Source: Nymphaea colorata
Taxonomy: Eukaryota > Streptophyta > Magnoliopsida > Nymphaeales > Nymphaeaceae
Assembly: GCF_008831285.2 (NCBI RefSeq)
Contig: NC_045138.2
Coordinates: 32,275,934-32,339,933 of the forward strand
DNA: 64,000 nt
Direction of reading: 5' to 3'
The position numbers and the translations under genes are program-made. The number at the start of each line of letters is the position of its first letter. Position 1 is the first letter of the stretch. Below are positions 62,001-64,000 of the stretch, one piece after another. The notes beneath the pieces are model-generated. The model searched no databases and was not told where the DNA came from. It was given only the letters and a program-made list of their open reading frames with translations.

Positions 62001-63385
62001 GAATAATAGTACGGTAAAGTAAGTACTTGAAAAGTTTATACAGAAGGACTAACCATGAAAGAGTGAACATGCCCTTCTTGGTAGGCAAGTCCTCTTCTTA
62101 CCTAAAATAAGATTGAGTTGGTGATTCTTTGTCATGCTAATGAAAGTTTCCATTTACTAGAAAACGGGTATAAATCAAATCATGCCTTAGAAGGACTGTA
62201 GATGCCTAGAGATGGTCAAATAATTCAGTAACTCGTGAAGGCCCCTTGCTGAAACAGTTAATGCAAGAAGCAATCCGATGACAGATCACTTCTTAAAATC
62301 TTATGTAGAGAAACTGTATACATATACGCTCTGCCAATAAATTGTAGACATACCCATGACTTTTAAATGATTATATGGAGGGTGAAATAAATGTATAAAG
62401 TTGAGGTTGGACGAGAAAGAAGGTGATTGATGTATACCTGGGGTGCTGCGTGTTCTTCACAATCTTTTGCCCATACTTTCGCCACTTGTACCCGTCGTCC
62501 AAGATGTCAATGTCACTCATGGTCTTGAAGCAGAACCTTGGTTCCCTCACCTTCCTCCTTGCCTTCACCTTTTTCATCTTCAGAGGCATGGGTGCTAGAC
62601 CAGAACGTTGGTCATGATCTTTATCATCAGCATCCATGGCGGTCACCCGTCTAGGACCGCCTGCTGCCGCTTGATCCCCCACTTCCCCTCCCCAAGACCT
62701 GCAAGTCAGAATAGAGCTCTTTTTTCGATGAATTGATCAAGACCTTAATTTCTTCCGTATCCACACAAATTCCACGCATGGGGTTGGTACAGGTTCCTTC
62801 TGTGAGGAGATGTATTGGTTTGTTTCTCTCACAACGAGAGAGAGAGAGTGGTGCGCACAACAATAAAATATTGCAAGTGCAGACATTCTTCTTGTATATT
62901 CTTGGTTGCAGTTATTTTAGCTCTGATGATGGTTGCTTAATTTCCATTGTCATCATTACTGCGTGCACCTGTGAAGAACTCTAGTGTTCTGTGTGTGTGT
63001 ATGTATGTGTGTGAGAGAGAGATTACCATTTCTGCACATTAGAGGCAACAGAAAGAACTTTAGCTGCCATGGGAATGGTAGTAGTGCAACCAGCAGCAGA
63101 AGCACCGCCGTTTCCAACTTTATGGAGACCCAAATGGCCGATTGGACTAGACTCACGAGTTTGGTGGTGATGATTCATTGCCATACCTCCAGCTACAAAG
63201 CAAGCAGCAGCTGCAGCACAAGAAGGAGATAAAGAAGAATGGTGATCTCCTCCTCCTCCTCCTCCTCTGACGAAGATGCCGGTACCGTTACCCATCAAAG
63301 GCCCGCTAAGTGCCCTCAGAAACTGGTACCCATCGGAGGACGAAGGATCGGATCCCTCGTAGTACTCCTCTTGTCCCTCGAACAT
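59083..63385 (-). CDS. WRKY13: WRKY13-like transcription factor (group IIc), three exons
   Basis: Exons 63027-63385, 62438-62698 and 59083-59251 join through GT-AG introns (328 bp and 3.2 kb) into 262 residues plus stop. The N-terminal 120 residues are Gly/Ala/Ser-rich. Then comes [20 protein letters not shown], the basic lead-in, and the DNA-binding domain [15 protein letters not shown] with the intact WRKYGQK heptad. Exon 3 completes the zinc finger, C-X4-C-X23-H-X-H (CTQDNC to HCH). The C-terminus ends VNFLW, like the NFFW end of Arabidopsis WRKY13. The intron splits the domain after QHPR, as usual for group IIc. WRKY factors bind W-boxes (TTGACY) in the nucleus; Arabidopsis WRKY13 acts in stem sclerenchyma and flowering. 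The start was chosen as the first ATG of the long exon 1 frame ([11 protein letters not shown]). Confidence 0.93.
59252..62437 (-). other. WRKY13 intron 2 (3.2 kb)
   Basis: The donor is CCCAG|GTATAC and the acceptor CTGCAG|GAGC. It contains a (CT)n run at about 59692-59718 and a minus-strand frame at 60331-60651 (106 codons) that I do not recognise. No transposon termini were found. Confidence 0.6.
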
Positions 63386-63612
63386 CTCTCTCTCTCTCCC
63401 CCTCTCAACGACGATCTGATGAACAAAACCAAATTAGAAACACTACCTCCTTTTTTCTCTGGCTCAATTGTATTGTGGAGGAAGACCACAACTCTCGCTC
63501 TCTCTCTCTCTTTAGCTCTCTCTTTCTCTGGTTTGCCAAAGTCTACCTAGATTTCTCCTTCTTTCTTTTTGTGAAGGGACTCATGGTTATGGCTTTCTAT
63601 TGCCAGATACAG

Positions 63613-63657
<45 letters not shown>

Positions 63658-64000
63658 ATCATTCTGAATTATGGTAAAAAGGAAGGAATATGGGGAGGGA
63701 GGGGGAAAGAGAGACGGCGATCATTGCTGGAGTTCAGATGAGTACATAATAATAGAACAAAACCGGTCGTATCCCTCCTCTTAGATTTCCCTTTTCCTGT
63801 TCTTCTTTCTGCTTCCGTAACACCGTTCTTTCATTTTTCTCATTTTCTTCTTTAAGCAAACAAAAATGTGCCCATCAATCATGATGATGAATGTGGTGCA
63901 GTCTCCCTCTTCTTTCTGGCGGTGTAAGGCCATCATTGACCAGAGCCACCCAAAAAAAAAAAAAACTGACCCTTCGCCAAAAAGATTGCTACCTTTCTCC
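63386..64000 (-). promoter_or_regulatory. WRKY13: Probable 5' UTR and promoter of the WRKY13-like gene
   Basis: This lies directly upstream of the ATG on the minus strand. It is rich in GA runs in gene orientation, including about 21 units at 63615-63656, typical of GA-rich plant leaders and GAGA-type promoters. No clear TATA box was chosen and the transcription start is unknown. Confidence 0.4.
63615..63656. repeat. (CT)n microsatellite upstream of WRKY13
   Basis: About 21 CT units, read as GA in gene orientation. Confidence 0.95.

Overview
This is nuclear DNA of a flowering plant: spliced genes with GT-AG introns, AT-rich intergenic DNA, many GA/CT and TA microsatellites, and nested Ty1/copia retrotransposons whose primer-binding sites match initiator-methionine tRNA (TGGTATCAGAGC). 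Two cellular genes are recognisable, both on the minus strand. Remembered similarity of the GIGANTEA protein to rice at several blocks hints at a monocot or early-diverging angiosperm; the sequence does not settle this.

Positions 2559-42440 hold a complete GIGANTEA (GI) gene. I could join 14 coding exons, phase-consistent, into one uninterrupted frame of 1167 residues. The gene spans about 40 kb because three introns are swollen by transposons: intron 10 (3704-12932), intron 8 (14832-23374) and intron 6 (23844-36351). A non-coding first exon and promoter lie at about 43557-44170.

Intron 10 holds a copia remnant (I) split by a full-length copia element (A, TSD GTTGC), itself hit by two MITEs with 8-bp TSDs. 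Intron 8 holds an LTR element (D, TSD TACAC) that carries a captured plant PHD-finger gene fragment; a younger copia element (B, TSD TAGCT) landed inside it. Intron 6 is a mosaic of copia pieces C, F, E, G and H in both orientations, a 72-bp minisatellite and a second copy of the CAATGTT-ended MITE in the adjacent intron 5. The LTR of C ends only 33 nt upstream of the exon 7 splice acceptor.

From about 44.2 to 59 kb is intergenic: a LINE fragment with a MITE inside, a decayed nuclear copy of chloroplast psbA, short tandem duplications and microsatellites. From 59083 to 63385 is a complete three-exon WRKY13-like transcription factor gene.

GI (circadian clock output and photoperiodic flowering) and WRKY13 (stem development and flowering in Arabidopsis) may both influence flowering, but nothing in the sequence shows joint regulation. 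No CRISPR array, tRNA or rRNA gene was seen. All coordinates were read by eye.
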